Shown one piece after another: positions 34,893-43,222 of a stretch of DNA of 64,000 nt. The DNA comes from Bradyrhizobium sp. 190 (lineage in GTDB: Bacteria > Pseudomonadota > Alphaproteobacteria > Rhizobiales > Xanthobacteraceae), in assembly GCF_023073415.1 (NCBI RefSeq), contig NZ_JADPJL010000068.1:62001-126000 (forward strand), written 5' to 3'. Below the pieces are notes generated by a model that had not been told where the DNA came from, ran no database searches, and was given only the letters and a program-made list of their open reading frames with translations. How positions within the stretch are numbered: position 1 is the stretch's first letter; every line of letters begins with the position of its first letter. The position numbers were made by a program, and so were the translations under genes.

Positions 34893-35561
34893 TCATGTGC
34901 CAAGCCATGCCGTGAGCCTTGATCTTTGTCTGACCAAACCATCCTGATTGAAGTGGTGAACGCAAAAGTGCGCCCATGAATCCTCGTACGCCATTTCCAT
35001 CTCACCCGTGACCGATGTGGTACCCAGCCCGATTTCTGCGTAGGTAAACTCGAAACTGCCGCTGGGGCGCGCCAGCGCAATGTGGAATGGTTGACCAGTA
35101 AACTCGTTGATCTTCGGCCTGCCGGTGCTCCGCATGACGCCGGGTATCTCTACCCTTGCAGTTCTGAGCTCCAGGTCCGCATCGAGGTCAATCGGCAGGA
35201 ACAACGTCTCGCAAAATTCCGAGCACGTGGACGCGAAGACGGCGAAAAGATTGCTCAATGGTTCGCATGCCTCGCCTGAGATGATCGTTTCAAGGGCGAT
35301 CCGTTGAGCTTCATCTGCACGCTCGTCGATAACGATCTGGCGCCGGCCGTTTCCGTCCTTGATTTCACCAGGCCACTTGTACAGCGCCGCCCAGTTCAGG
35401 CCTGAGAGCGGGGTATCGTCGAAGTGACCTTCAACGATGGTGCCGACGAAGGCCGACTGACAATAGCCATGGGTGCTCGGCAGGTTGAACTGGCAACCAC
35501 AATTCATGGCGCAATTGCAGTTATCGTAAGTCTCGCTCTTGAACAGCCATTGATCAGCCAT
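34893..35561 (-). CDS. DUF1326 domain-containing protein
   Basis: A 222-residue soluble protein. It opens with the DUF1326 signature WLFKSETYDNCNCAMNCGC, a cluster of Cys residues (CNC-x3-CGC) that could bind metal or an Fe-S cluster. GYCQSAFVGTIVEGHFD and ALYKWPGEIKDG follow in the usual order. Its function is unknown. The chosen start follows GAGGCGCAGTGAG; the frame runs more than 100 codons further upstream, but that part lacks family features and crosses a radC relic on the other strand. Confidence 0.87.
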   Translation of the reverse strand: MADQWLFKSETYDNCNCAMNCGCQFNLPSTHGYCQSAFVGTIVEGHFDDTPLSGLNWAALYKWPGEIKDGNGRRQIVIDERADEAQRIALETIISGEACEPLSNLFAVFASTCSEFCETLFLPIDLDADLELRTARVEIPGVMRSTGRPKINEFTGQPFHIALARPSGSFEFTYAEIGLGTTSVTGEMEMAYEDSWAHFCVHHFNQDGLVRQRSRLTAWLGT

Positions 35562-35995
35562 CTCACTGCGCCTCCCCTCGCTTGTGGTTGACGCCATGAT
35601 TCCGCAAGCAAGCGAGTGTCGCCCCGAGCCTTCAGTCTGGAACCGGGGGTTTACGCTGTAGTGTTCACACCCCGTTTGCCCCGGAAGTTTAGCGGCGTTG
35701 ACCCGCAACTGAAACCGGATGCTTGGATTTCCGGTTGTGGCCCATTGACGCCCCCGGCGACACCCGGTTCCGTCCACGATCACATCATCGTTGGCAAGAA
35801 CGGTCACGCAGGTTTGAGGGGACTGCAGTTCATCCAGCGGCGTCAGGGTCCATCGTAGATTGAGTACGGTGCGTGACTGCATATTTGATCCAGTGCCTTA
35901 ATCTGCAATTGTGTATTGCAAAGCTAGCGGCGGCGTTCCGTTACGTTACTCTGCGCCTTTGCGCGAGTTTCCCGGCCGCTGTTATGGAGCATCGG
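35562..35995. other. Intergenic region with a radC-tail relic
   Basis: About 430 bases without an intact gene. It holds the promoter of the DUF1326 gene, a radC-like fragment on the plus strand, and the leader of the aldo/keto reductase gene. Confidence 0.5.
35769..35858 (+). pseudogene. Relic of a radC C-terminus
   Basis: The plus strand encodes SVHDHIIVGKNGHAGLRGLQ followed by FIQRRQ. Compare SVHDHIIVGKNGHASLKGLK at the end of the intact radC 2.8 kb upstream. The nucleotide match over about 66 bases is roughly 80 percent by eye, so it is not a recent copy. Nothing of the rest of RadC precedes it. Confidence 0.75.
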
Positions 35996-36913
35996 ATGCG
36001 GACGACACGCCGAACGTTTGTGCAGGCCGCATTGGCGGCGACGGCCGCCGCAGCGCTGCCAATCTCTCTGCGCGCCCAGGAGAGCGCGCCCGCCCGCCGT
36101 CCCATACCCTCGACTCGCGAGGAGATACCGATCGTCGGATTAGGGACCTGGATCACCTTCAATGTCGGCGGCGATCCGGTGCTCCGCGACGAATGCGCTG
36201 GTGTCATGGCCGCCTTCTTCGAGGCGGGCGGCCGCATGATCGACTCCTCCCCCATGTATGGCTCGTCGCAGCCGGTGATAGGTTACGGCCTTCAAAAACT
36301 CGGGCGGCCCTCCGCGCTATTCTCGGCCGAAAAGGTCTGGACGTCCTCGGCAGCGGCAGGTCCGCCGCAGATCGAGCAATCGCGCCGCTTCTGGGGTGTG
36401 CCGAAGTTCGATCTCGTTCAGGTTCACAATCTGCTTGCCTGGAAGGCGCATCTGCAGATGCTGTTCCAGATGAAAGCGGCCGGTGCGGTGCGTTACGTTG
36501 GAATCACCACGTCCGAAGGCCGCCGTCATGATCTGATCGAACAGATCATGCGGAACGAGCCGATCGATTTCGTGCAGCTCTCCTACAACGTGGTCGATCG
36601 CGAGGCGGAGGCGCGGCTGCTGCCGCTGGCGTCGGAGCGCGGCATCGCCGTGATCGTCAACCGGCCGTTCCGGCAAGGCGCGCTGACCGACCGCCTCAAG
36701 CGTGAACCACTGCCCGAATGGGCGCGCGAATTCGGCGCTTCAACCTGGGCGCAGCTCATCCTGAAGTTCATCCTCTCTCACCCGGCCGTCACCGTCGCGA
36801 TTCCGGCGACCTCCCGCGTCGACCACGTGCGTGAAAACCTCTCGGCCGCCGCTGGCCCCATGCCTGATCTCGCCATGCGGCAGCGCATCTCGGCCCATGT
36901 GAAGGCTCTTTGA
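35996..36913 (+). CDS. Exported aldo/keto reductase
   Basis: A 305-residue AKR-superfamily protein behind a Tat signal (TTRRTFVQAALAATAAAALP...LRAQE). The NADPH-binding TIM barrel shows GGRMIDSSPMYGSSQPVIG (Asp and Tyr of the catalytic tetrad), SAEKVW (Lys), VQVHNLLAW (His) and the C-terminal IPATSRVDHVRENL cofactor loop. Export of an NADPH enzyme through Tat implies folding with cofactor first. The ATG used lies six bases after GGAG. Its stop overlaps the start of the next gene (TGATG), and a membrane protein follows. Confidence 0.9.
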   Translation: MRTTRRTFVQAALAATAAAALPISLRAQESAPARRPIPSTREEIPIVGLGTWITFNVGGDPVLRDECAGVMAAFFEAGGRMIDSSPMYGSSQPVIGYGLQKLGRPSALFSAEKVWTSSAAAGPPQIEQSRRFWGVPKFDLVQVHNLLAWKAHLQMLFQMKAAGAVRYVGITTSEGRRHDLIEQIMRNEPIDFVQLSYNVVDREAEARLLPLASERGIAVIVNRPFRQGALTDRLKREPLPEWAREFGASTWAQLILKFILSHPAVTVAIPATSRVDHVRENLSAAAGPMPDLAMRQRISAHVKAL

Positions 36914-37596
36914 TGTCGGAGTGGTGGACCTACCGGGCGGAAGATTTTCTGCTGTTTTCGCAGCGCGTCTACTGGCGCATGTTCGAATTGCACAATGCGG
37001 CGCTCTGGCCGCTGCACGTGCTGACGCTCGCTACCGGCCTCATCATCATCCTGCTCATCGCGTGGCGGCCGAGAAGCTCTGCACGCTGGATCGCACTCAT
37101 CCTCGCGATGCTTTGGATCTTCGTCGGGTGGTCCTTCCTGTGGAATCGCTACGCGACCATCAACTGGGCTGCCGCCTATGCCGCGCCGGCTTTCGTCGTT
37201 GAAGGCGTGTTGCTGCTCGTCATCGGATCGTTGCGCGATGGTCTCGCCTTCGAACGGCGCGGACTTGCCGGTTGGACAGGGTATCTCATCCTTGGCTTTG
37301 CACTCGCCGGACAGCCATTGCTTGCGCCGCTGCAGGGGCGTGGCTGGGCCACGTCCGAGGCCTTTGGCATCGCGCCGGATCCGACTGTTATCGCGACGCT
37401 CGGCGTTCTGCTCCTCGCCCGCGGCAGGCTTTTGCCATTGCTGCTGCCGATCCCTGTTCTCTGGTGCCTCCTGAGCGGCATGACCCTCAGCACGATGGGA
37501 GAGCCGCAGGCCTGGGCCCCTTATGCCGCCCTGGCGCTGGCCGCTGCAGGCTGGATCTGGACGATCGTCCGCCGGCGCGGATCGCCGACATCATGA
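36913..37596 (+). CDS. DUF6064-like polytopic membrane protein
   Basis: A 227-residue protein with six or seven hydrophobic helices. It starts MSEWWTYRAEDFLLFSQRVY, and aromatic residues cluster at the N-terminus (WRMFELHN). It resembles the DUF6064 family, whose function is unknown. It is translationally coupled to the Tat-exported aldo/keto reductase by a one-base overlap, which suggests the two act together at the membrane, though nothing in the sequence shows a catalytic or heme-binding role. Confidence 0.8.
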   Translation: MSEWWTYRAEDFLLFSQRVYWRMFELHNAALWPLHVLTLATGLIIILLIAWRPRSSARWIALILAMLWIFVGWSFLWNRYATINWAAAYAAPAFVVEGVLLLVIGSLRDGLAFERRGLAGWTGYLILGFALAGQPLLAPLQGRGWATSEAFGIAPDPTVIATLGVLLLARGRLLPLLLPIPVLWCLLSGMTLSTMGEPQAWAPYAALALAAAGWIWTIVRRRGSPTS

Positions 37597-37609
37597 AGGG
37601 GAATCGAAC

Positions 37610-38128
37610 GTGAGCGCCGAAGTAGCGATCCGACCGTTCCGGGAGGAAGACGCATCTCAAGTGCGCGAGATTTTCATTGTGGTCAACCGACTGCTATCGC
37701 CGCCGCATATGCGCGATGCCTTTGAAGCTTACATCGCTCGTTCGTTGATCGAGGAAATGGACCGGGTCGCCGCTTACTATGGTGAGCGAGGCGGCGGCTT
37801 TTGGGTCGCGCTGAGGGAGGAGAAAGTCGTCGGCATGTTCGGCCTTGAACCCGCAGCGATCGATGCCATGGAGCTGCGTCGCATGTATGTCGACCCGTCC
37901 GCCCGACGTAGCGGGATCGCGCGGTTGATGCTGCAATTTGCGGAAGCTGAATGCCGTCGGCTTGACATGCGAAGACTTGAATTGAGCACGTCTGAATTGC
38001 AGCCGGCTGCGCTCGAACTGTATAGGCGCGCAGGATATCGGTTGCTGAACGAGGCCGTCGCCGACGAGGCGAGCAACAAGACGTTGGGAGGCGGCATTCG
38101 TCGATATTACTTCGAACGGATCCTGTAG
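37610..38128 (+). CDS. GNAT family N-acetyltransferase
   Basis: A 172-residue GNAT protein. It starts AIRPFREEDASQVREIF and shows the acetyl-CoA motif LRRMYVDPSARRSGIARLML and the terminal LELYRRAGYRL. The start is a GTG preceded by AAGGGGA; no in-frame ATG gives a full domain. It follows the DUF6064 gene by 13 bases and is likely in the same operon. The substrate is unknown. Confidence 0.86.
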   Translation: MSAEVAIRPFREEDASQVREIFIVVNRLLSPPHMRDAFEAYIARSLIEEMDRVAAYYGERGGGFWVALREEKVVGMFGLEPAAIDAMELRRMYVDPSARRSGIARLMLQFAEAECRRLDMRRLELSTSELQPAALELYRRAGYRLLNEAVADEASNKTLGGGIRRYYFERIL

Positions 38129-38184
38129 AAAGCCGGTGCCGCGCGCCTCGGCTGCCATGCCGCGCCAGCGCGACGGTGAGCCGC

Positions 38185-38307
38185 ATGGTCGATGCGATGA
38201 TCTGCGAGGTGGCGCTGCTGCTGCCGGGTGCGGAGAATCCGAAGAAGCTCCGCGCGCGCGGGCAAAAGATCATCGGCAGTCTGCTCGGCTCGCTTCGTAC
38301 GGCTTGA
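38185..38307 (+). pseudogene. Possible relic of a TetR-family regulator C-terminus
   Basis: The frame MVDAMICEVALLLPGAENPK, then KLRARGQKIIGSLLGSLR, ends with TGA. The helix is like the last helices of TetR regulators, and no HTH is present upstream. The frame is open back to the GNAT stop, but that part has no resemblance to any family. It is a weak call based on a short stretch. Confidence 0.35.
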
Positions 38308-38316
38308 GCGCTCCCC

Positions 38317-38694
38317 TCACGGCTCGATCCACCGCTGCACGGCTTCCGCCGTGTCCGCCGGCGTGGTGTTGAAGCAGATGCGGGTTTGCGGCGCGCCGAG
38401 GTGAACCAGATTGATGATCCGTTCGAACAGAAGCAGTCGCTCTCGCGGCTCGCGCAGCCCGGCGCCGATCACCACGCAGTCGTAATGCTTTGCGCCCAGC
38501 GCCGCCGCAGCCACCGCTTCGGCCGTGTCGCCGAGGTCGATCAGGCAGCTATCGGCGTCATAGCCCATCGCGCGAAGCTTCTCGATTTGAGCTCCGATGT
38601 AGCTCGTCACCAGTTCGGCCGTGAGCCCCGGGAAGGCGCTGAAGTCAACCAAGGAAGGCTCGATGCCGATCGCGAGCACGGTCTTTTTCGCCAT
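38317..38694 (-). CDS. Hypothetical cytoplasmic protein
   Basis: A 125-residue soluble protein. It starts AKKTVLAIGIEPSLVDFS and has an alpha/beta pattern with ELVTSYIGAQIEKLRAMGYD, SCLIDLGDTAEAVAA and DCVVIGAGLRE, which resembles a small Rossmann-like or response-regulator-like fold. No catalytic motif is recognised. AGCAGGTAC precedes the ATG. The neighbour is a divergent monooxygenase-like gene. Confidence 0.72.
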   Translation of the reverse strand: MAKKTVLAIGIEPSLVDFSAFPGLTAELVTSYIGAQIEKLRAMGYDADSCLIDLGDTAEAVAAAALGAKHYDCVVIGAGLREPRERLLLFERIINLVHLGAPQTRICFNTTPADTAEAVQRWIEP

Positions 38695-38878
38695 GTACCT
38701 GCTCCATGCCGGGTGAAACGAACGCCCGGAAAACGCGCGCGGCGCGCCCACAGTTCCGAACCGAATACTGACATCATAGTTCGACTATTGCCGAAGCATC
38801 AACGTCAGAAAACCGGGCACAGTGATTTCAGTCACCGGCGCCACAATCGAGCGGTGCCGGGCTTCACAGGAGAGCACC

Positions 38879-39190
38879 ATGACAACCACCAACAGCCCGA
38901 ACCAGCACCTGATCGTCACCGCATTCTGGGAGGTCAATTCTGGAGAGGAAGGCTCGGTCGCGGCACTTCTGAAAGACTTTCTTCCCCAGGCGCAGCGGGA
39001 GCCGGGCGTGAAGGAATTCCAGATTCACCAGAACATCGCCAAGCCGCGGGAATTCTTCTTCTACGAGGTGTTCGCCGGCGAAGCGGCCTTCGCCGAGCAC
39101 CAGCAGACCGACCACTTCAAGAACATCATCCTCGGCCAGGCGATCCCGAAACTCGCCAAGCGCGAGCGGTCGCAGTTCCACTTCATCTGA
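38879..39190 (+). CDS. Antibiotic biosynthesis monooxygenase (ABM) domain protein
   Basis: A 103-residue single ABM domain (ferredoxin-like dimer fold). The pattern LIVTAFWEVNSGEE, then LLKDFLPQAQREPGVKEFQI and FYEVFAGEAAFAEHQQTDHF, matches YgiN-like quinol monooxygenases and heme-degrading relatives. These act without a prosthetic group on quinones or small aromatics. Its substrate is unknown. GGAGAGCACC precedes the ATG. Confidence 0.88.
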   Translation: MTTTNSPNQHLIVTAFWEVNSGEEGSVAALLKDFLPQAQREPGVKEFQIHQNIAKPREFFFYEVFAGEAAFAEHQQTDHFKNIILGQAIPKLAKRERSQFHFI

Positions 39191-39192
39191 AT

Positions 39193-39294
39193 TCAGGCCG
39201 GATCGGGCGCGCTGCCGATCGCCTCCGCAGCGCGCCGCTTCAACAATTGCTGTTCGCGCTTGTTGCCGGCGAGCGCCGCTGCCGGGAGTTTTCG
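39193..39294 (-). pseudogene. Relic of an ECF sigma factor C-terminus
   Basis: The minus strand encodes AAALAGNKREQQLLKRRAAE, then AIGSAPDPA and a stop. The intact ECF sigma factor near 48.4 kb ends AARLARNKREHELLQRRVAD, so this is the tail of a paralogue. The bases further upstream have no sigma-factor resemblance, and there is no start. The stop overlaps the end of the ABM gene's 3' flank. Confidence 0.7.
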
Positions 39295-39327
39295 TCTCTC
39301 ACGACATCCGAAAGCGGCGTACTGGAC

Positions 39328-40689
39328 TCAATATGCAATGGTCGTTCGCACGCCGAATATCGCGCCGTTCTTGATCGGCCTCTCCGGCCTGTCGGGATCG
39401 GAGATGTGGCCGCCTGGATGAGTCACGTATTGGAATGTGGGCTGTAAGGTCCAGCCGGGCTTGATCTGCGCCTGGTAGCTCAACTCGATCGTCATCTCAT
39501 AGTCGCGGACCGGCTGCCCATTTCCGGAATGAAAAATCAGGTCGCGATCGAAGGCCCGTGCGTGATTGGAAATGTTTGCATAGATGAAGCTTGCGCCGAA
39601 CTTGTCATTGGGGCGGCCCGGAATCATGCTGGAGAAGACAATGCCACCATCGAAAAAGAAGTTGATGTGGCTGCTGTCGGAGGGGCTGGCCGAAATCCGG
39701 CTGAATATCCCGATGCCGCTATCGGGGCCGCCATTCACCGGACGGTAGATCTGTTGATCGATGACGCCGTAGATGCCGCTGTTGCCGCGGATCCGGCGGG
39801 CAATGCCATTGCTCAGGGGGGAGGCAAGCGAGAGTCCGTCCGTGCCGTACCTGTGGTCGTGGAATTCTCCAAAATGATGCCAGCCGCCCAGCCGGTAGAT
39901 TCCTGCCAGCCCGCTGTCATCTTTTCCCTGATTGTGCCGGTATTGAACCTCACCCATCAGCAACGGAGGATCGTTGATTCTGAAATTGGTCCCGGTGGTG
40001 TTGACCGTCCCTTGTTCCCCAGGATCTCCATTGAACACGGCGACGAGAGCGGACCAGTTCTTGTCGGGGTCAAACCTCCAGCGTACGCCCGGTGTAGCGA
40101 GGGGATAGGCCGGTCCGCCGCTGGGCAGATTGGCGCCTGTGATCGTGGGCCAATCGCTGCTCAAGAACATCCTGCTGTAGTCGCTGATGAAGAACTCAGC
40201 GTCGGCGGCAAGCTGACCGAAGCGAAAGCCAAACCGATCGTCGAACAGCTTTTGCTCGAGCCACAGTTCGGAAAGGCGCGTCGAAGGCACTGCCTCGATG
40301 TTGCTGATCGTGATCAGGCTGTTGAAGTGCTCGCCGCGCATTCCGGCTGTTCGATGAATCTGAAAAGCATTGCCGAAGAAGCTCAAGCCCTGCCATCCGG
40401 CGAACTTCCCGAAATCGACCGCAGCAAATGCTTCAAGCTTGCCTTGGTACAGGTTGCCACGGCGGATGCCGCCGGACGCATTGCCAAGTGCTTCGCCGGT
40501 GTAGACCAACCCGTAGGTTATTCCGTGCTGGGCGAGCCATCTGCGGCTGCCCGTCGGATCGCCGTCGGCCGGCATGCTGGTCGCGATCGACACAGGCGGA
40601 ATGCCATCGACAATATCCGTTTCCGCCATCGCCGGTTCGGCCATCGCGATTACTGCGAGGACGGAAATATTCAGCCTTAACTTACTCAC
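39328..40689 (-). CDS. OprB-type outer-membrane porin
   Basis: A 453-residue porin with a signal peptide (LNISVLAVIAMAEPAMAE) and a C-terminal aromatic residue (TTIAY), as needed for barrel insertion. OprB features are WLAQHGITYGLVYTGEALGN, GWQGLSFFGNAFQIH and a late RDYEMTIELSYQAQIKPGW strand. OprB proteins are usually called carbohydrate porins. Its promoter region carries a dyad (TTGCAACTCAATTGCAT) like that of the sit/irr intergenic region, so this one may admit metal or metal chelates instead. It is co-directional with the Irr-like gene upstream. Confidence 0.87.
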   Translation of the reverse strand: MSKLRLNISVLAVIAMAEPAMAETDIVDGIPPVSIATSMPADGDPTGSRRWLAQHGITYGLVYTGEALGNASGGIRRGNLYQGKLEAFAAVDFGKFAGWQGLSFFGNAFQIHRTAGMRGEHFNSLITISNIEAVPSTRLSELWLEQKLFDDRFGFRFGQLAADAEFFISDYSRMFLSSDWPTITGANLPSGGPAYPLATPGVRWRFDPDKNWSALVAVFNGDPGEQGTVNTTGTNFRINDPPLLMGEVQYRHNQGKDDSGLAGIYRLGGWHHFGEFHDHRYGTDGLSLASPLSNGIARRIRGNSGIYGVIDQQIYRPVNGGPDSGIGIFSRISASPSDSSHINFFFDGGIVFSSMIPGRPNDKFGASFIYANISNHARAFDRDLIFHSGNGQPVRDYEMTIELSYQAQIKPGWTLQPTFQYVTHPGGHISDPDRPERPIKNGAIFGVRTTIAY

Positions 40690-40712
40690 TGAAAGAGCAA
40701 TCCTTACTGCTA

Positions 40713-40730
40713 TTGCAACTCAATTGCATC
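40713..40730. promoter_or_regulatory. Candidate Fur-family operator upstream of the porin
   Basis: ttgcaactcaattgcatc, an imperfect dyad 24 bases before the porin start. It shares the TTGC-R-A...AATTGCA pattern with the boxes in the irr/sit intergenic region. The call is by eye. Confidence 0.5.
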
Positions 40731-40800
40731 TAAAGAGCGGATACGTGCGGAGGCTTGTGGTGTGGTTCATCCAGGCTGAGTGACTCTGCGGATTGAGCGA

Positions 40801-41229
40801 CTATGGCCTCGGCTGGCGGGAAGGCTTCAAGCGAAGCACCACGTCGATGCCGATGAGGTCGTATCCCTCGGGCGCAGCCGGAACGCCGTGGATCTTGATC
40901 GTGCCGCTGGGCACGTCGATCAGGCGATCTTCGTGAGCGACATAGAAGTGATGGTGGTGCGAAACTTGGGTGTCGAAATAAGCGGTCTCTCCATACACCG
41001 GCACCCGGTGGATTAATCCGATCTCGCTGAGCCGGCGCAGGCTGCTGTAGATGCAGCACAACGACACACGCGTGCCTTGTCGGGCGAGTTCGTCATGGAG
41101 ACCGATGGCGGACACATGTCGTCCGCCGGCGGCGAAAAGGTGTTCTGCAACCGCCAGACGCTGTCGGGTGGGTCGCAAAGCGGCCTGAGCGAGCAGGTCG
41201 CGTGCCCGCGAACCCCTCGCGATCATCAT
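40801..41229 (-). CDS. Irr-like Fur-family metal-responsive regulator
   Basis: A 142-residue Fur-family protein close to Irr. It shows LRPTRQRLAVAEHLFAAGGR (the Irr winged-helix start), VSLCCIYSSLRRLSEIGLIH (recognition helix), TAYFDTQVSHHHHFYV (the histidine run that binds heme or metal in Irr) and APEGYDLIGIDVVLRL at the end. The N-terminal GCPWH heme motif of B. japonicum Irr is absent. The ATG used follows AAAAGGAT; upstream starts would add up to 57 low-quality residues. It is divergent from sitABCD, which it probably controls. Confidence 0.88.
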   Translation of the reverse strand: MMIARGSRARDLLAQAALRPTRQRLAVAEHLFAAGGRHVSAIGLHDELARQGTRVSLCCIYSSLRRLSEIGLIHRVPVYGETAYFDTQVSHHHHFYVAHEDRLIDVPSGTIKIHGVPAAPEGYDLIGIDVVLRLKPSRQPRP

Positions 41230-41278
41230 ATCCTTTTGGTCAAGCCCACTGCGCCCCACGAAACCACCCTTGAGAATT

Positions 41279-41304
41279 TTGCGAATAAGTCGCATTTGCA
41301 AAAT
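41279..41304. promoter_or_regulatory. Candidate Fur-family operator, irr-proximal
   Basis: ttgcgaataagtcgcatttg followed by caaaat, flanked as TTTTGC...TGCAAAA. It lies 50 bases from the Irr-like start and shares TTGCGAAT with the second box and with a box upstream of the two-barrel porin. The half-site spacing is longer than in the other copies. Confidence 0.45.
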
Positions 41305-41333
41305 GTCTGAAGGTTCGCTAGACGTCAAGCTAG

Positions 41334-41351
41334 TTGCGAATGAATTGCAAT
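41334..41351. promoter_or_regulatory. Candidate Fur-family operator, sit-proximal
   Basis: ttgcgaatgaattgcaat, an 18-base imperfect dyad about 64 bases before the sitA start. It matches the site upstream of the two-barrel porin (ttgcgaattacttgcaat) at 16 of 18 positions. Confidence 0.55.
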
Positions 41352-41414
41352 TACAGAATGTCGCAGGCCGTTGCGGACAGCAGCGGCGTGCGCGCGACAT
41401 AGGAGAGCAAGGGA

Positions 41415-42320
41415 ATGTTTGATCGGGGCAGGCGCGCCGTTCTTGCGGCGGTTGCGGGCACTGCGGTGCTTGGGCTGATGACGGGAGCGGCGTTCGCCCA
41501 AACCAAATTCAAGGCCGTCACGACTTTCACGGTTATCGCCGACATGGCCCGAAATGTTGCCGGCGACGCGGCAACCGTCGAGTCGATTACCAAGCCCGAC
41601 GCTGAAATTCATAATTATCAGCCGACGCCCGGTGACATCCTGAAGGCGCAAGAAGCAAATCTCGTGCTCTGGAACGGGCTCAATCTCGAGCTTTGGTTCG
41701 AAAGGTTCTTCCAGCGCCTCAAAGGCGTTCCGGGCGCCGTCGTCTCCGAGGGCGTCAAGCCGATGGGAATCGTGGAGGGGCCCTACAAGGGCAAGCCCAA
41801 TCCGCATGCCTGGATGTCGCCGAATGCGGCGCTCATCTACGTCGATAATATCCGTGACGCTTTCGCAAAGTACGATCCGAAGAACGCCGCGACCTACAAG
41901 GCGAATGCCGAGGCGTACAAGCAGAAGATTACTGCGGCGATCGCTCCGATCCAGACAAGACTCTCGGCTATTCCGCCTGAGCGTCGATGGCTGGTATCGA
42001 GCGAGGGCGCCTTCAGCTACCTCGCGCGGGACTTCGGCATGAAGGAGCTTTATCTCTGGCCGATCAATGCGGATCAGCAGGGCACGCCGCAGCAGGTCCG
42101 AAAGGTGATCGATGCGGTGCGAGCCAACAAGATCTCGGTCGTGTTTTCCGAAAGCACTATTTCGCCGGACCCGGCCAAGCAGGTTGCCCGCGAGACGGGG
42201 GCCAAATATGGTGGTGTTCTCTATGTGGACTCGCTCAGCGCCGCCGACGGTAAGGTTCCGACCTATATCGATCTCCTGCGCGTGACGTCCGAGACGATCG
42301 CAAACGGCCTCGCACAGTGA
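41415..42320 (+). CDS. sitA: Mn/Fe ABC transporter substrate-binding protein (SitA/MntC type)
   Basis: A 301-residue cluster A-I metal receptor, exported (AAVAGTAVLGLMTGAAFAQ). The four metal ligands are in DAEIHNYQPTPGD (His), GKPNPHAWMSP (His), VSSEGAFSYLA (Glu) and YVDSLS (Asp). The H-H-E-D set fits Mn or Fe(II) receptors rather than ZnuA, which uses His in place of Glu and has a His-rich loop that is missing here. It overlaps the next gene by four bases. Confidence 0.93.
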   Translation: MFDRGRRAVLAAVAGTAVLGLMTGAAFAQTKFKAVTTFTVIADMARNVAGDAATVESITKPDAEIHNYQPTPGDILKAQEANLVLWNGLNLELWFERFFQRLKGVPGAVVSEGVKPMGIVEGPYKGKPNPHAWMSPNAALIYVDNIRDAFAKYDPKNAATYKANAEAYKQKITAAIAPIQTRLSAIPPERRWLVSSEGAFSYLARDFGMKELYLWPINADQQGTPQQVRKVIDAVRANKISVVFSESTISPDPAKQVARETGAKYGGVLYVDSLSAADGKVPTYIDLLRVTSETIANGLAQ

Positions 42321-43222
42321 GCGCGATGATCGATCCGTTCCTCAATCCCGCGTCCTCGAATACGGGATCCGGCCTCTCCGTCACAAACGCCACCGTCACC
42401 TACCGCAACGGTCACACGGCTCTGCGCGATGCGACGTTCAAAATCCCGGCAGGCACGATCACCGCGCTCGTCGGGGTGAACGGCAGCGGCAAATCCACCC
42501 TTTTCAAGGCGATCATGGGGTTCGTCGGCCTCGCCAAAGGCGAGATCACGATTCTCGGCCAACCGGTCAATGCCGCATTGAAAAAGAACGTTGTCGCCTA
42601 TGTGCCCCAGAGCGAGGACATCGACTGGAACTTCCCCGTTCTCGTCGAGGACGTGGTGATGATGGGCCGCTATGGCCACATGAACATGATGCGCCTTGCC
42701 AAAGCCGCGGATCATGAAGCAGTCGCAGCAGCGCTTGCCCGCGTCGGCATGAGCGATTTCCGCAAGCGCCAGATCGGCGAACTCTCCGGCGGCCAGAAGA
42801 AGCGGGTGTTCCTCGCCCGCGCGCTTGCCCAGGACGGGCGAGTAATCCTGCTCGACGAACCCTTCACGGGTGTCGACGTCAATACCGAAGACGCCATCGT
42901 CAAGCTGCTGCGTTCGCTCCGCGATGAAGGACGGGTGATGCTGGTCTCCACGCACAATCTCGGCAGCGTGCCGGAATTCTGCGATCGCACCGTGCTCCTC
43001 AACCGCACCGTGCTCGCTTATGGACCCACGGTGGAGATTTTCACCCAGGCGAACCTGGAAAAGACCTTTGGCGGCGTCTTGCGGCATTTCGTGTTGAACG
43101 AAAGCGAAGGCGGCAAGCCGCGCGCGTTCGATGTGATCACCGACGACGAGCGGGCGGTGATATTCCAGGACGGCCAGGCGACCAGGCGCAAATCGTCATC
43201 GGGCGATGAGGATCGCAGCTAG
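42317..43222 (+). CDS. sitB: Mn/Fe ABC transporter ATP-binding protein
   Basis: A 301-residue ATPase. Walker A is GVNGSGKST, the Q-loop is VAYVPQSEDIDW, typical for metal-type ABC ATPases, the signature is LSGGQKKRVFLARAL, Walker B is VILLDEPFTGVD, and the H-loop is MLVSTHN. A C-terminal extension follows (FDVITDDERAVIFQD). The GTG start overlaps the sitA stop; an ATG nine bases later is possible. Its stop overlaps sitC by one base. Confidence 0.94.
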   Translation: MSAMIDPFLNPASSNTGSGLSVTNATVTYRNGHTALRDATFKIPAGTITALVGVNGSGKSTLFKAIMGFVGLAKGEITILGQPVNAALKKNVVAYVPQSEDIDWNFPVLVEDVVMMGRYGHMNMMRLAKAADHEAVAAALARVGMSDFRKRQIGELSGGQKKRVFLARALAQDGRVILLDEPFTGVDVNTEDAIVKLLRSLRDEGRVMLVSTHNLGSVPEFCDRTVLLNRTVLAYGPTVEIFTQANLEKTFGGVLRHFVLNESEGGKPRAFDVITDDERAVIFQDGQATRRKSSSGDEDRS

